Source of the DNA: Natronoflexus pectinivorans
Lineage (GTDB): Bacteria > Bacteroidota > Bacteroidia > Bacteroidales > Marinilabiliaceae
Length of the DNA: 64,000 nt
NCBI RefSeq assembly: GCF_004345615.1
Contig: NZ_SLWK01000008.1
Coordinates: 62,001 to 126,000, forward strand
Direction: 5' to 3'
A program made the translations under genes and the position numbers. This document shows positions 37,505-46,438 of this stretch, in pieces. The notes under the pieces are model-generated. The model did no database searches and was not told the origin of the DNA. It saw nothing but the letters and a program-made list of their open reading frames with translations. Within the stretch, counting starts at the first letter, position 1; every line of letters starts with the position of its first letter.

Positions 37505-39949
37505 ATGAAAAAGATAATGTGCGGACGGGGAATATTCACTTTGTTGTTTTTTCTGCTTGCAGGATTTGGCCTGTTTGGGCAGCAGGTGAGCGGTTATGTA
37601 AAAGATGCGGATAACCGTGAACCGGTTCCGTTTGCAAGCGTTTGGATAAAAGGAACTTTGCAGGGAATGTTGACCGATGAAGACGGAAGGTTTAACCTTC
37701 CGGTAGCCGGGGGCGACACCGTAGTGGTGTCGTCAGTTGGTTATCTTCCCAAAGAGGTTCCCATAAGCCATGGGCGCATTAATGAATTGGCTGTTTATCT
37801 CACAAATAATATTACCGAAATAGGGGAGGTTACGGTAAGACCTGATGTGCCACTGGCCAGGCAGATTTTCGACAAAATTCAGGAAAACAAGCGAACAAAC
37901 ATCGCACAAATACGCGGTGTTTCAGATTACCGTTCACTTGCCAATACTTCGGTTTTTATGGCCATTGATACCGCTTCGAGAGTTTCCAGATTATCGGGCA
38001 ATATTAAGGAGATTACTGTTGAATCCGACAATGAACGAATTCGTTATACGCCTGTTTATCTGGCCGAAGAGGCTTCGTTAGACGAGCGGGTGATTCACAC
38101 CAAAAAAGAGAGCATTTTTCCACGTATTGTGCCGTTTATTGAAACCTACATTCTCAATAATACCATGGTTGAACTGGATTTTTATCGAGATCAGATTTTT
38201 GTGCTCGATCGCGGGTTTATTTCTCCGCTGAACAGTTCTGCCATGCTCTATTACAATTTCTATTTTAATGATTCCATTTTTGTTGACGACCAGCTGTATC
38301 TTAATCTTTCATTTGTACCGCGGAACAGATACAATCCTTTGTTTACCGGAAATCTCACCATTGAAGCCGGCAGCTACGCGCTCACGGAAATTGAGGCCCA
38401 TATTTCACGCGAAGCCAACCTTAATTTTGTTAATGGTTTCAGTGCATATGTTGCCTACCACCGCCTTCCCGACGGGCGTATTTTTTACGATGAACAGGAG
38501 ACCAGAATGAATATGTCGCTGACCCTTAATCGTGATTCGGTGGCGAAATATACATCCGAAAGGGTGGATGTAGTTTCAAGTGGGAATTGGCTGATTAATA
38601 AACACACCAAGTATTCTAAATCTGACCGGTTGGACGACATACGGGTCCAAGATTGGAGCCGGCAGCCGGAATTCAGTTCCCGACGAATTGATGAGGAGAA
38701 TTACTATCGCGTGGGACAAATCCGCGATATGAACCTGGTAAAAGGTATTGATGCCGTTGGAGGGGTTGCTTTAACCGGATTCTTCAATGTGGGAAAACTA
38801 GATGTGGGACCGGTGTTCGATATTTACAGCTCAAACCTTATTGAAGGCCACAGGTTTTCGGTTCCCCTGAGAACCAGCGAAAAAGTTTCGGAAAACTTTT
38901 CGGTGGGTGGTTTTCTTGGATATGGAACCAAAAGCGAGGAGTTTAAGTACGGTGGCAATTTTGCATGGCAACCAGGAGATACCGACAGGTTTTTGTTCCG
39001 GTTTAGTTATGCCAACGACTACCTGCTCATCTCCAACGAAAAATATCTGCGATACATCAAAAATAACCCCAATAACAGGGGAACCGGCAATTTTATTGCC
39101 ATTATGACACAGCGGGAGCGCAATCCATATCTCAAGGAGGTTGAGAATTTTGACATGCATTTTGAGTTCAATGCCGACAATGACATGCACCTGGAGGTTT
39201 CGCCATACTATCACTCAACTACGGCCACCCCCTTTGTGCGTTTTACCAGCGATGGTGTTGACCATGAAAACTATCGGAACTACGGAATGTTGATGAATTT
39301 CAGAATTCCTTTTGGTCAGCATTACGACAAATTCTTTTTCGACCGTATATATTATGTCAGTCCCATTCCTGTTATAAATCTCAGTATGGATATGGGACAG
39401 GTTCATATTCCCGGAGATGGGGGACAGGGACTGTACACCCATTTTCATGGATCCATTCAGGGGCGGATTAACATGGGGCAAATATTTATGAATTACCTGT
39501 TTAATGCCGGATATTTATTTGGAGATGCTCCCTATGAGTTGCTTAATCAGCCGGTGGGCTCCATGTCTTTGGGCTTTTCCCGCGACAGGTATAACCTGTT
39601 GCATCATGCCTCTTTTGCGCACAATGCCTACACCAACACCCACGTCCATTTTAATGGAGGCGGCATCATTTTGAACCGCATTCCACTCATCAGGGATTTG
39701 AAGCTGCGTGAAATCGTATCCATAAAAAGCCATTACGGAACATTGAACAGTGCCTATAATGGGGTGTTCGACCTTCCGGACTATTTTTCAACTGATTTTA
39801 CAAAACCTTATGCTGAAATAGGTTTTGGTGTTACCAATGTGTTTAAATTTTTACGATTGGAGTACGTGCGTCAGTTGGGAGGAACCTATCGTGGTCTAGA
39901 TTTTATAGACTCCAGCGGCTTTCGGATGAGGGCGGAGATGAGTTTCTAA
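37505..39949 (+). CDS. DUF5686 outer-membrane protein with carboxypeptidase-regulatory-like domain
   Basis: About 814 residues from the ATG at 37505 (MKKIMCGRG); an in-frame ATG at 37487 adds six residues but puts them before the Lys-rich signal start. Signal peptide GIFTLLFFLLAGFGLFGQ. A carboxypeptidase-regulatory domain (~residues 26-105, QVSGYVKDADNREPVPFAS) is followed by a long beta-rich barrel-type region ending in FRMRAEMSF. This is the usual layout of DUF5686 proteins in Bacteroidota, which are predicted outer-membrane proteins of unknown function. It sits 40 nt after the CDP-alcohol enzyme, so it may act on or help assemble the same envelope product. Confidence 0.82.
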   Translation: MKKIMCGRGIFTLLFFLLAGFGLFGQQVSGYVKDADNREPVPFASVWIKGTLQGMLTDEDGRFNLPVAGGDTVVVSSVGYLPKEVPISHGRINELAVYLTNNITEIGEVTVRPDVPLARQIFDKIQENKRTNIAQIRGVSDYRSLANTSVFMAIDTASRVSRLSGNIKEITVESDNERIRYTPVYLAEEASLDERVIHTKKESIFPRIVPFIETYILNNTMVELDFYRDQIFVLDRGFISPLNSSAMLYYNFYFNDSIFVDDQLYLNLSFVPRNRYNPLFTGNLTIEAGSYALTEIEAHISREANLNFVNGFSAYVAYHRLPDGRIFYDEQETRMNMSLTLNRDSVAKYTSERVDVVSSGNWLINKHTKYSKSDRLDDIRVQDWSRQPEFSSRRIDEENYYRVGQIRDMNLVKGIDAVGGVALTGFFNVGKLDVGPVFDIYSSNLIEGHRFSVPLRTSEKVSENFSVGGFLGYGTKSEEFKYGGNFAWQPGDTDRFLFRFSYANDYLLISNEKYLRYIKNNPNNRGTGNFIAIMTQRERNPYLKEVENFDMHFEFNADNDMHLEVSPYYHSTTATPFVRFTSDGVDHENYRNYGMLMNFRIPFGQHYDKFFFDRIYYVSPIPVINLSMDMGQVHIPGDGGQGLYTHFHGSIQGRINMGQIFMNYLFNAGYLFGDAPYELLNQPVGSMSLGFSRDRYNLLHHASFAHNAYTNTHVHFNGGGIILNRIPLIRDLKLREIVSIKSHYGTLNSAYNGVFDLPDYFSTDFTKPYAEIGFGVTNVFKFLRLEYVRQLGGTYRGLDFIDSSGFRMRAEMSF

Positions 39950-40020
39950 TAGTTTGTTTTCTCTTTTTGGATTGTCGGGGGTAAATGCTAAATTTAAAGT
40001 TTTGAGTTTAAGTTTTGATA

Positions 40021-40815
40021 ATGAACAATTTTCGAGATAAAGTCATATGGATTACGGGAGCATCTTCGGGAATAGGTGAAGAGCTGGCTTACGCCTTCGC
40101 CAACGAAGGCGCAAGCCTTGTTTTAACATCCCGAAACCGGGAGAAACTTGAACTCGTAAAGAAAAAATGCCTTGAAAAAACCGATGTGTGCCTGGTTCAA
40201 CCAATGGATTTAAGCAATCCTGACGGGATGGATGCCATCGTTCAATCGGTGGTTGGCCAAACAGGAAAAGTTGATGTGCTAATCAACAACGCTGGTCGAA
40301 GCCAGCGTTCACTTGCAAAGGATACACCCGTTTCCATCGACAGGGAGATTATGGAACTTAATTTTTTCGGAGTCATACATCTCACAAAATTGCTTCTCCC
40401 GTTTATGGTAAAAAGAGAAAATGGGCACCTTGTGGTCATCAGCAGTGTGGTCGGGAAATTTGGGTTCCCCCTTCGCACGGCTTATGCAGCCTCCAAGCAT
40501 GCGCTTCAGGGTTTTTTTGAAGCACTGCGCTTTGAATTGCAGCCGTTCAATATTGATGTGACCATTGTTTCACCCGGGCGAATCCATACCAACATATCAA
40601 TAAATGCAGTAACGCATACGGGCGAATCCTACAAGAAAATGGATGATGGTCAGGCTCAGGGCATGCCAGCCGATTTGTGTGCCAAAAAAATCATAAAAGC
40701 CATCAGAAACAGAAAAAAAGATGTGCTGATAGGAAAAATGGAAGTCGTGATGGTTTATATTCGCCGATTTTTTCCTTGGCTCTTTTACCGACTGGCATCG
40801 AAGGTTAAGAACTGA
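40021..40815 (+). CDS. Short-chain dehydrogenase/reductase (SDR)
   Basis: 264 residues from the ATG at 40021; a TTG two codons earlier is also possible. Classical SDR: TGASSGIGEELA cofactor motif, NNAG (INNAGRSQRS), catalytic Ser in VISSVVGKFG, and YAASKHA with the Tyr-x3-Lys pair, then PGRIHTNIS. The C-terminal helix ends in FFPWLFYRLASK, which may touch the membrane as in DHRS7-like enzymes. An NAD(P)H-dependent oxidoreductase acting on a lipid-like substrate is plausible. The VOC gene follows after 27 nt, indicating an operon. Confidence 0.88.
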   Translation: MNNFRDKVIWITGASSGIGEELAYAFANEGASLVLTSRNREKLELVKKKCLEKTDVCLVQPMDLSNPDGMDAIVQSVVGQTGKVDVLINNAGRSQRSLAKDTPVSIDREIMELNFFGVIHLTKLLLPFMVKRENGHLVVISSVVGKFGFPLRTAYAASKHALQGFFEALRFELQPFNIDVTIVSPGRIHTNISINAVTHTGESYKKMDDGQAQGMPADLCAKKIIKAIRNRKKDVLIGKMEVVMVYIRRFFPWLFYRLASKVKN

Positions 40816-40842
40816 ATCCCAAAACCAATAATCAACAGAATT

Positions 40843-41898
40843 ATGAAGAAAAATATTTGCGGAATACAACAAATAGGAATTGGACTGAAGGATGCACGCG
40901 AAGCATGGAAATGGTACCGAAAAACCTTTGGAATGGACATCAATGTACTGGAGGATACCGCTGTAGCCAAATTAATGCTTCATTATACCAACGGACAGGA
41001 GTGTGAGAGATATGCAGCCATCGCTTTGAATATGGAAGGCGGCGGAGGATTTGAAGTGTGGCAACACACGGGCTTCACGCCAAAACCTCCGGTTTTTGAT
41101 GTTCGTTTGGGCGATTGCGGCATTTTTATCTGCAAAATGAAGACCCGTAACATTAACCGGGCTTACAAGGTGCACAGCGAACAAAATGCCGGTGTGATTG
41201 GTGAAATAACCAAAACACCCGACGGAAGAGAACACTACTTCCTCAGAGACCCCTACAACAACATTTTTGAAATTGTTGAAGAGCCGGCGTATTTCAAAAA
41301 AGAGAAATCTCCAACGGGAGGAGTTTACGGAGCGGTTATTGGTGTGTCGGATATTGAAAAAGCCAGGGAGGTGTATTCCGATATACTTAATTACGATGAG
41401 GTGGTATATGATGAAAGCGGGGTATTTCAGGATTGGGCAATGATTCCGGGAGGAGAACAGAAGTGCCGCCGGGTATTGTTAAAGCACAAGCCTCGTTCTG
41501 GCTCGTTTAGTAAGCTTTTAGGCCCCGGACAGATTGAATTGGTGCAGGCTTTGGACAGAGAACCCGGATATATTTTTAAAGACCGTATTTGGGGCGAATT
41601 GGGCTTTATACACATCTGTTTTGATGTAAAGGGTATGAGCCTGCTGGAAGAAGAGTGTACGCAAAAGGGTTATCCGTTTACCGTAAACAGTGCCGATAGT
41701 TTTGATATGGGGGAAGCTGCCGGGCAATTTTCATACATTTCAGACCCCGATGGAACGCCAATTGAATTTGTGGAGGCACATAAATTACCAATTATAAAAA
41801 ATCTGGGATGGTATATGAACCTTAAAGAGCGGGATCCTGAAAGCTCTCTTCCTGCGTGGATGATTAAGACCATGCAGTTAAAACGAATCAGGGATTAA
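40843..41898 (+). CDS. Two-domain VOC (glyoxalase/bleomycin-resistance fold) protein
   Basis: 351 residues with two vicinal-oxygen-chelate halves. The first begins GIQQIGIGLKDAREAWKWY and ends REHYFLRDPYNNIFEIVEE. The second begins VYGAVIGVSDIEKAREVY and ends SYISDPDGTPIEFVEAH. The Glu near the end of each half and the His residues in HICFDVKG and REHYF fit metal-binding positions of VOC enzymes. This fold covers lyases, isomerases, dioxygenases and resistance proteins, so the reaction is unknown. The 27-nt spacing from the SDR suggests the two act on the same substrate. Confidence 0.85.
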   Translation: MKKNICGIQQIGIGLKDAREAWKWYRKTFGMDINVLEDTAVAKLMLHYTNGQECERYAAIALNMEGGGGFEVWQHTGFTPKPPVFDVRLGDCGIFICKMKTRNINRAYKVHSEQNAGVIGEITKTPDGREHYFLRDPYNNIFEIVEEPAYFKKEKSPTGGVYGAVIGVSDIEKAREVYSDILNYDEVVYDESGVFQDWAMIPGGEQKCRRVLLKHKPRSGSFSKLLGPGQIELVQALDREPGYIFKDRIWGELGFIHICFDVKGMSLLEEECTQKGYPFTVNSADSFDMGEAAGQFSYISDPDGTPIEFVEAHKLPIIKNLGWYMNLKERDPESSLPAWMIKTMQLKRIRD

Positions 41899-41992
41899 AA
41901 AAAGTGATTTTGGCTATCTGGTTATAAATGAACGTCAAGTAAAATAGTTGGCACAAAAAAAATATTATTCTCTCTTTTTTTAAAGTATTTCT

Positions 41993-42023
41993 TTTGGAGA
42001 ATAGAATCTATTTTATACATTTG
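41993..42023 (+). promoter_or_regulatory. Strong Bacteroidota promoter for the tRNA pair
   Basis: TTTG (41993-41996), a 19-nt spacer and TACATTTG (42016-42023) match the -33/-7 consensus very well. The leader to the first tRNA is about 125 nt and holds the palindrome CACCATATGGTG (42075-42086) and a TCCGCC-TGC-GGCGGA hairpin (42099-42113). Confidence 0.8.
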
Positions 42024-42154
42024 CACTCGCAATTCCGCCACAGATTGCAACGTTCATGACAAGTTAGGAACATTCACCATATGGTGAGTTTAATCCATCC
42101 GCCTGCGGCGGAGCAATAAATGAATGAATTTTTAAAAAGTTCATATATCTTATT

Positions 42155-42243
<89 letters not shown>

Positions 42244-42256
42244 AAGTAATTAAATT

Positions 42257-42330
42257 CGGGGTGTAGCGCAGTCCGGTAGCGCACCTGGTTTGGGACCAGG
42301 GGGTCCCAGGTTCGAATCCTGGTACCCCGA
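42257..42330 (+). tRNA. tRNA-Pro (anticodon UGG)
   Basis: The acceptor arm CGGGGTG pairs with TACCCCG, and the anticodon loop in CTGGTTTGGGACCAG carries TGG. The T arm is CCAGGTTCGAATCCTGG. It lies 15 nt after tRNA-Ser, in one transcript. The 3' CCA is not encoded. Confidence 0.96.
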
Positions 42331-42352
42331 CAAAAGGGAAAGCAATCCCAAT

Positions 42353-42388
42353 CAAAAGCCTGCAAATCGTATGATTTGCAGGCTTTTG
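42353..42388 (+). terminator. Terminator of the tRNA transcript
   Basis: Perfect 16-bp stem CAAAAGCCTGCAAATC / GATTTGCAGGCTTTTG with a GTAT loop. Confidence 0.85.
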
Positions 42389-42588
42389 TGTTTTAATGAT
42401 CACCCACTTCACAACCAATCCCCAGGTCAAAACAATCTAAATCCTTAAACCTCTAGATCCTAGAAGCAGAATTCCGGATCACTCCGGTTTCCGGATGGGA
42501 GTAAGATGATCTTATTGAAATTCAAAAACATTTTCAACTTTCAGTTTGTTACAGGTTATAAACGCATAGTCAATAAAATTAAGCTGTT

Positions 42589-43251
42589 ATGAAGTTCAAA
42601 TTGTTATTGCGGTCAACCGGTTTGCAAATCCTGATTCTGTTTTGGCTGTTCATGCCTGTTGCCAACGGTCAGGAATTAAAGGAGAATCCGGAACTAGATG
42701 CCCGTGTGCAAAAGTTTTTAGACAGCCGTGAGGGACAATGGCGCGATTTAAATGTGCCAACCATTGATGGTCAAATATTATACAACCTGATCATTGAAAA
42801 TAAGCTTCAGAGTGGACTTGAAATTGGAACATCTACCGGGCATTCTGCTATTTGGATAGCTTGGGCTTTTAGTAAAACCGGGGGGAAGTTGATAACTGTT
42901 GAGATAAATGAATCCCGGTACAAACAAGCCCTTGAGAATTTTAAAGAAGCAGGCCTGTCGGAGTATATTGATGCCAGACTAGCCAATGCCCATCACCTGG
43001 TTCCTGAGCTGAAAGGCCCTTTTGATTTTGTATTCAGTGATGCGGATAAAAACTGGTACAAGAATTATTTTATTGCCGTGGATCCAAATTTGATCTCAGG
43101 GGGATTCTATGTTACTCATAACGTTTATTACCGTGACAGGCTGAGGTCGGGCAATATGGCAGAGTATGTAAATTACCTGCTTAATCACCCAAATTATACA
43201 ACAACATTTGACGATTCCGGAAACGGGCTTTCAATTAGTATAAAGAAGTAG
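42589..43251 (+). CDS. O-methyltransferase-like protein with signal peptide
   Basis: 220 residues. The core is a class I SAM-dependent O-methyltransferase of the catechol-OMT-like family: GLEIGTSTGHSAIWIA (motif I), LITVEINESRYKQA, and FDFVFSDADKNWYKNYF with the metal-binding Asp pattern. Unusually it starts with a clear export signal, LLLRSTGLQILILFWLFMPVANGQ, placing the enzyme in the periplasm or envelope, where SAM is not expected. HNVYYRDRLRSG replaces the common DNxLWxGxV stretch, with His in place of Asp. It may use a different ligand or be a non-methylating binding protein. It is a single gene. Confidence 0.8.
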   Translation: MKFKLLLRSTGLQILILFWLFMPVANGQELKENPELDARVQKFLDSREGQWRDLNVPTIDGQILYNLIIENKLQSGLEIGTSTGHSAIWIAWAFSKTGGKLITVEINESRYKQALENFKEAGLSEYIDARLANAHHLVPELKGPFDFVFSDADKNWYKNYFIAVDPNLISGGFYVTHNVYYRDRLRSGNMAEYVNYLLNHPNYTTTFDDSGNGLSISIKK

Positions 43252-43257
43252 TCCGGA

Positions 43258-43351
43258 TTACTTGTGGTTGATGTACTCCCTTATTTTTTGATCCAGGTTG
43301 TAGGTTTCACCAACGTAGAGTTCTTTTTCTACTTCTGTTTCAAAGTAAGAT
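43258..43351 (-). pseudogene. Short C-terminal remnant resembling a GIY-YIG nuclease
   Basis: On the minus strand a 30-codon open piece between two stops reads ELYVGETYNLDQKIREYINH, similar to the YVGxTxNLxxRLxEH core of GIY-YIG domains. Nothing in frame extends it, so it is at most a relic. Confidence 0.35.
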
Positions 43352-43586
43352 TACATTTCTTAAATTAATAGTTCGTTAATTTTTTTTATTTGCCTAATTA
43401 TTAGCTATATATAAACTTGTAAGCAAAAATGTAATTATCTGATAATGAAAACCTTGATCACATCTTAAATCTAATATCTGATCCCGAGATATTCCGGACT
43501 AACGATTTATTGAATAATGTAATTAAGCTTAAATGAATACATGGTGCATTAATCATAAAAGCTTTCAAGACAAAAAGAGGCAAAAA
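43352..43586. repeat. Non-coding stretch with family D-like repeat
   Basis: Bases 43462-43514 read ATCTTAAATCTAATATCTG, then TCCCGAGATATTCCGGA and CTAACGATTTATTGA. They match 50091-50143 nearly word for word. The rest is AT-rich without a gene. Confidence 0.5.
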
Positions 43587-44058
43587 ATGGAACCGATTTT
43601 GCTGTTTTTCCTTTTTATTTCCTGACAGACTGACACTAATATTGATAATAGCAACAAAACTAAAAATTCCGTTTATGTTGAATTATTAGGTAATGCCGGG
43701 TGTTTATACAATATCTCGTATGACAGATTTATATATACAAAAGAAAAGAATAATGCTTCAGTTGGTCTTGGAGCTCAATATCTTCCATCTTCAGATTTAA
43801 CATACGATTATATTTTAAGCGTTTCTCCTCAGATTAATTATTTATATGGATTTAAACAATATTATGAGACTGGTGTAGGTGTTGCATATGATTTTAATAG
43901 TACCGATTTGGTGATGATAATTCGTATCGGATATAGATACCAGAAACCTGAGGGGGCTGTTTTGTAAAATAGGTTTAACACCAGTTTATATTAATGACTT
44001 CATGGGCAGCCCTTTTATATTTCCATGGGGAGGATTAGCAATTGGATGGACATTTTAA
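43587..44058 (+). pseudogene. Decayed outer-membrane beta-barrel protein gene
   Basis: The frame from the ATG at 43587 encodes a signal-like start (ILLFFLFIS) and then a TGA stop at codon 13 (43623-43625). It continues open as TDTNIDNSNKTKNSVYVELL, YNISYDRFIYTKEKNN and VGLGAQYLPSS to YRYQKPEG. At a run of five G near 43951-43956 the frame shifts by one base, after which KIGLTPVYINDFMG and FPWGGLAIGWTF follow, ending at TAA (44056-44058). The YDRF and YINxF words and the aromatic end are typical of small outer-membrane barrel proteins in Bacteroidota. Two independent lesions argue for a dead gene, not recoding. Confidence 0.75.
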
Positions 44059-44364
44059 TAGCCTTGATATTCTAATTAATTGTTCTCACATCATTTTTTG
44101 TACCACTGTTTCAGATTAGTGGAAATCATAATCGAAAAACAAATTCGTAGGTGCCTTGATACAGGTTTGATTAAAATCTAATAAATTAAATATATCCAAT
44201 TAATTTAACTGCAGCGACTAGGGAGAAGTATAATTTGGCTGCTAGTAGTAAGTGTTAGCTGTAAAAATGAATTTAGTTATAATTATGGATGATCATTTAA
44301 AATTTATAACTAACTTTTCCGCAAACTGTCTGTCACTTCGTCTAACAGCCAGCTAATTGCAACT
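44059..44364. other. Non-coding stretch
   Basis: AT-rich sequence between the pseudogene and the AI-2E family gene. No gene, hairpin or recognisable repeat was seen. Confidence 0.5.
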
Positions 44365-45450
44365 ATGTATTATAAAAACAAGTCACAATTTAAAAACTTT
44401 ATGCAGACAAGTAAACATGTAGATTTCAAAAGTTTAGCCGGTATTTTTATTGTTTTTATGGCCACCGTATATATCCTGATTATTGGCAAGGATCTGATTA
44501 TGCCCTTTGTCTTTGCGCTGCTGCTTTGGCTTATTGTTAAGCAGATAAGACTTTTTATGAATCGCGTCGGTTTTGTCAAAAGCAAAGTTCCGGAATGGGT
44601 TAAAAATTTGATCTCTTTTCTGTTAATACTTCAGGCTTTAAACTTTATTGTTAATATTGTTTTGTCCAACCTTAGAATACTTGCCGTTTCTTACGAGAAG
44701 TATCTGACCAATATAGATGTGCTGATAAACAGAATTAATGAAACATTCAATATTGATCTTTTGGCCTCAGTTAAAATCTATTTTCAGGATTTTGATTTTG
44801 GCTCAGTAGCCTTTTCACTTTTCAATTTTTCATCAGGATTGGTAGGCACCATCTTTATGATGATTGTTTATACCATCTTTATTTTTATTGAAGAAACTTC
44901 TTTTAGAAATAAGCTCCAGAAGGCTTTTATCGATACCCAAAAGTTTGAAGATACTTACCTTATGATAGAAAAGATTGAGCGATCAGTTTCAATGTATCTG
45001 GTGCTGAAAACACTTATTTGTTTATCAACCGGCGTTTTGAGCTATATTGTTCTAATTGCTGTGGGCGTAGACTTTCCGGTTTTTTGGGCATTCTTGATAT
45101 TTCTGCTCAATTATATACCGATTTTGGGTTCGTATGTGGCTACCTCCCTGCCCGTACTTTTCAGCTTGTTGCAGTTCGGGGAGTTTGGGCCGGGACTCCT
45201 TGTGTTACTGTTTGTGGGCGCAATACAGGTTGTGATAGGGAATTTTGTAGACCCCAGGGTTATGGGCAACAGCGTAAACCTTAGCCCATTGGTAATTATT
45301 CTTTCTCTGGCGTTGTGGGGTGCTATATGGGGAATTGTGGGTATGTTTCTGAGTGTTCCGCTGATGGTGATTGTTGTTGTTGCCTTTTCCAAAATGCCCC
45401 GATTTAGGCCTTTTGCTATTTTGATGACAGGAGATGGTGAGATTGATTAA
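44365..45450 (+). CDS. AI-2E family transporter
   Basis: 361 residues with about seven or eight membrane segments. The second half has the family hallmarks: VDFPVFWAFLIFLLNYIPILGSYVA, AIQVVIGNFVDPRVMGNSVNLSPLVI and WGAIWGIVGMFLSVPL. The family includes TqsA (autoinducer-2 export) but also Na+/H+ antiporter-like members, so the substrate is open. The ATG at 44365 is used; an internal ATG at 44401 (MQTSKHVD) is an alternative that still keeps the first helix. It stands alone. Confidence 0.9.
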   Translation: MYYKNKSQFKNFMQTSKHVDFKSLAGIFIVFMATVYILIIGKDLIMPFVFALLLWLIVKQIRLFMNRVGFVKSKVPEWVKNLISFLLILQALNFIVNIVLSNLRILAVSYEKYLTNIDVLINRINETFNIDLLASVKIYFQDFDFGSVAFSLFNFSSGLVGTIFMMIVYTIFIFIEETSFRNKLQKAFIDTQKFEDTYLMIEKIERSVSMYLVLKTLICLSTGVLSYIVLIAVGVDFPVFWAFLIFLLNYIPILGSYVATSLPVLFSLLQFGEFGPGLLVLLFVGAIQVVIGNFVDPRVMGNSVNLSPLVIILSLALWGAIWGIVGMFLSVPLMVIVVVAFSKMPRFRPFAILMTGDGEID

Positions 45451-45534
45451 AAAAAGATTTCAGTTGTAAAGAAGAGGATTTAGTAATGGGAATAATCCGC
45501 ATGAATTATAAGTTTTACAATTTAAATATGAAAA

Positions 45535-45864
45535 ATGTTTAATAGTCCATTCTCATTTGTAGGACGTATCAGAAGATTAGAATACGGTTTAAGCGTCATA
45601 ATTATGTTTGCGTTCATTTTAGTTGTCGGCTTTTTTGTTGGCTTTACAGGTGTAGGCGAAGGTATTATCTATGTTCTATTAATTCCTGCATATTGGTTTA
45701 GGTTAGCTCAGGGATCAAAAAGATGTCACGACAGAGGAAATAGTGGGTGGTTTCAAATAATCCCTTTTTACGGTTTATGGATGCTATTTGCTGACAGTGA
45801 GAATGGAATTAATGAATATGGACCTAATCCAAAAGGGATTGGGAATTATAGAAGGACAACTTAA
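45535..45864 (+). CDS. DUF805 membrane protein
   Basis: 109 residues. It begins with the family's FVGRIRRLEYG, then two or three helices (IIMFAFILVVGFFVGF, IIYVLLIPAYWFRL), QGSKRCHDRGNSGW with the conserved R-C/L-H-D-x-G-x-S-G-W motif, and ends with the usual NEYGPNPKG. DUF805 proteins are small inner-membrane proteins of unknown function. Confidence 0.92.
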   Translation: MFNSPFSFVGRIRRLEYGLSVIIMFAFILVVGFFVGFTGVGEGIIYVLLIPAYWFRLAQGSKRCHDRGNSGWFQIIPFYGLWMLFADSENGINEYGPNPKGIGNYRRTT

Positions 45865-46400
45865 GACAATCCGTTAGTGCGAATTTGAAATTTGTGCTAC
45901 ACGCCGTCATACTCCAGGCTTGCCTCATGTCTTTTGTTCCACTTTAAATGATTCCGCTGCAATTCATCTTCTATTTCCCTTTTCCTGTTTCAACATGCCG
46001 ATGTGAATGCTAATTCACTGATCAATCACGCTACCGAAACTTTGATTGACATCAAAGTATTATCCGCTATTCCAGTCCTACAAATATACCCTCTCAACTT
46101 GGATAAGGTATTTTGGTCAAATAGTAAGAAGATGTATTAACTGCTATTTTTTATTCCTGATTATTCCCCAATATATGTCACTCTCTAAAGTTTACAGCCG
46201 GCATCAGGTTTAACCTGATGTCGGCTTTTTTCTTCTCAAAAAATCTTCCAATAGTTAATCATGGGCTAATTATGATGTTGGTGTAATTAGTCGATTGTTC
46301 TGAGAATTGCATAGAAAATTAACAGAAGGCAATCAATTGCATTATTAATAGGGCTTATATATAAAGGCATAAATCACATTTATTTCACTATATAGACTTT
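45865..46400. other. Long non-coding gap upstream of the pectin locus
   Basis: No gene is supported. The only clear signal is a terminator-like hairpin at 46196-46226. Bases 45880-46150 show no coding pattern and could be decayed sequence. Confidence 0.45.
46196..46226 (+). terminator. Terminator hairpin closing the region before the pectin locus
   Basis: AGCCGGCATCAGGTT pairs with AACCTGATGTCGGCT (one G-U pair) around a single T-containing loop and is followed by TTTTTTC. It lies 330 nt after the DUF805 gene. Confidence 0.75.
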
Positions 46401-46408
46401 TATATTTG
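46401..46408 (+). promoter_or_regulatory. -7 promoter box of the pectin locus
   Basis: TATATTTG fits TAnnTTTG, with a TTTA 18 nt upstream as a weak -33. The start site would be near 46415, giving a leader of ~340 nt to susC and placing the LacI-type operator just downstream. Confidence 0.5.
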
Positions 46409-46438
46409 TTGCGTGTGAATTATAGAACAAAAAACAAA

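Noticed and set aside
43587-44058. Selenocysteine or stop-codon recoding at the TGA of the barrel gene
   Set aside because: No recoding hairpin was seen, the TGA is at codon 13 within a signal peptide, and a second, unrelated frameshift exists downstream.
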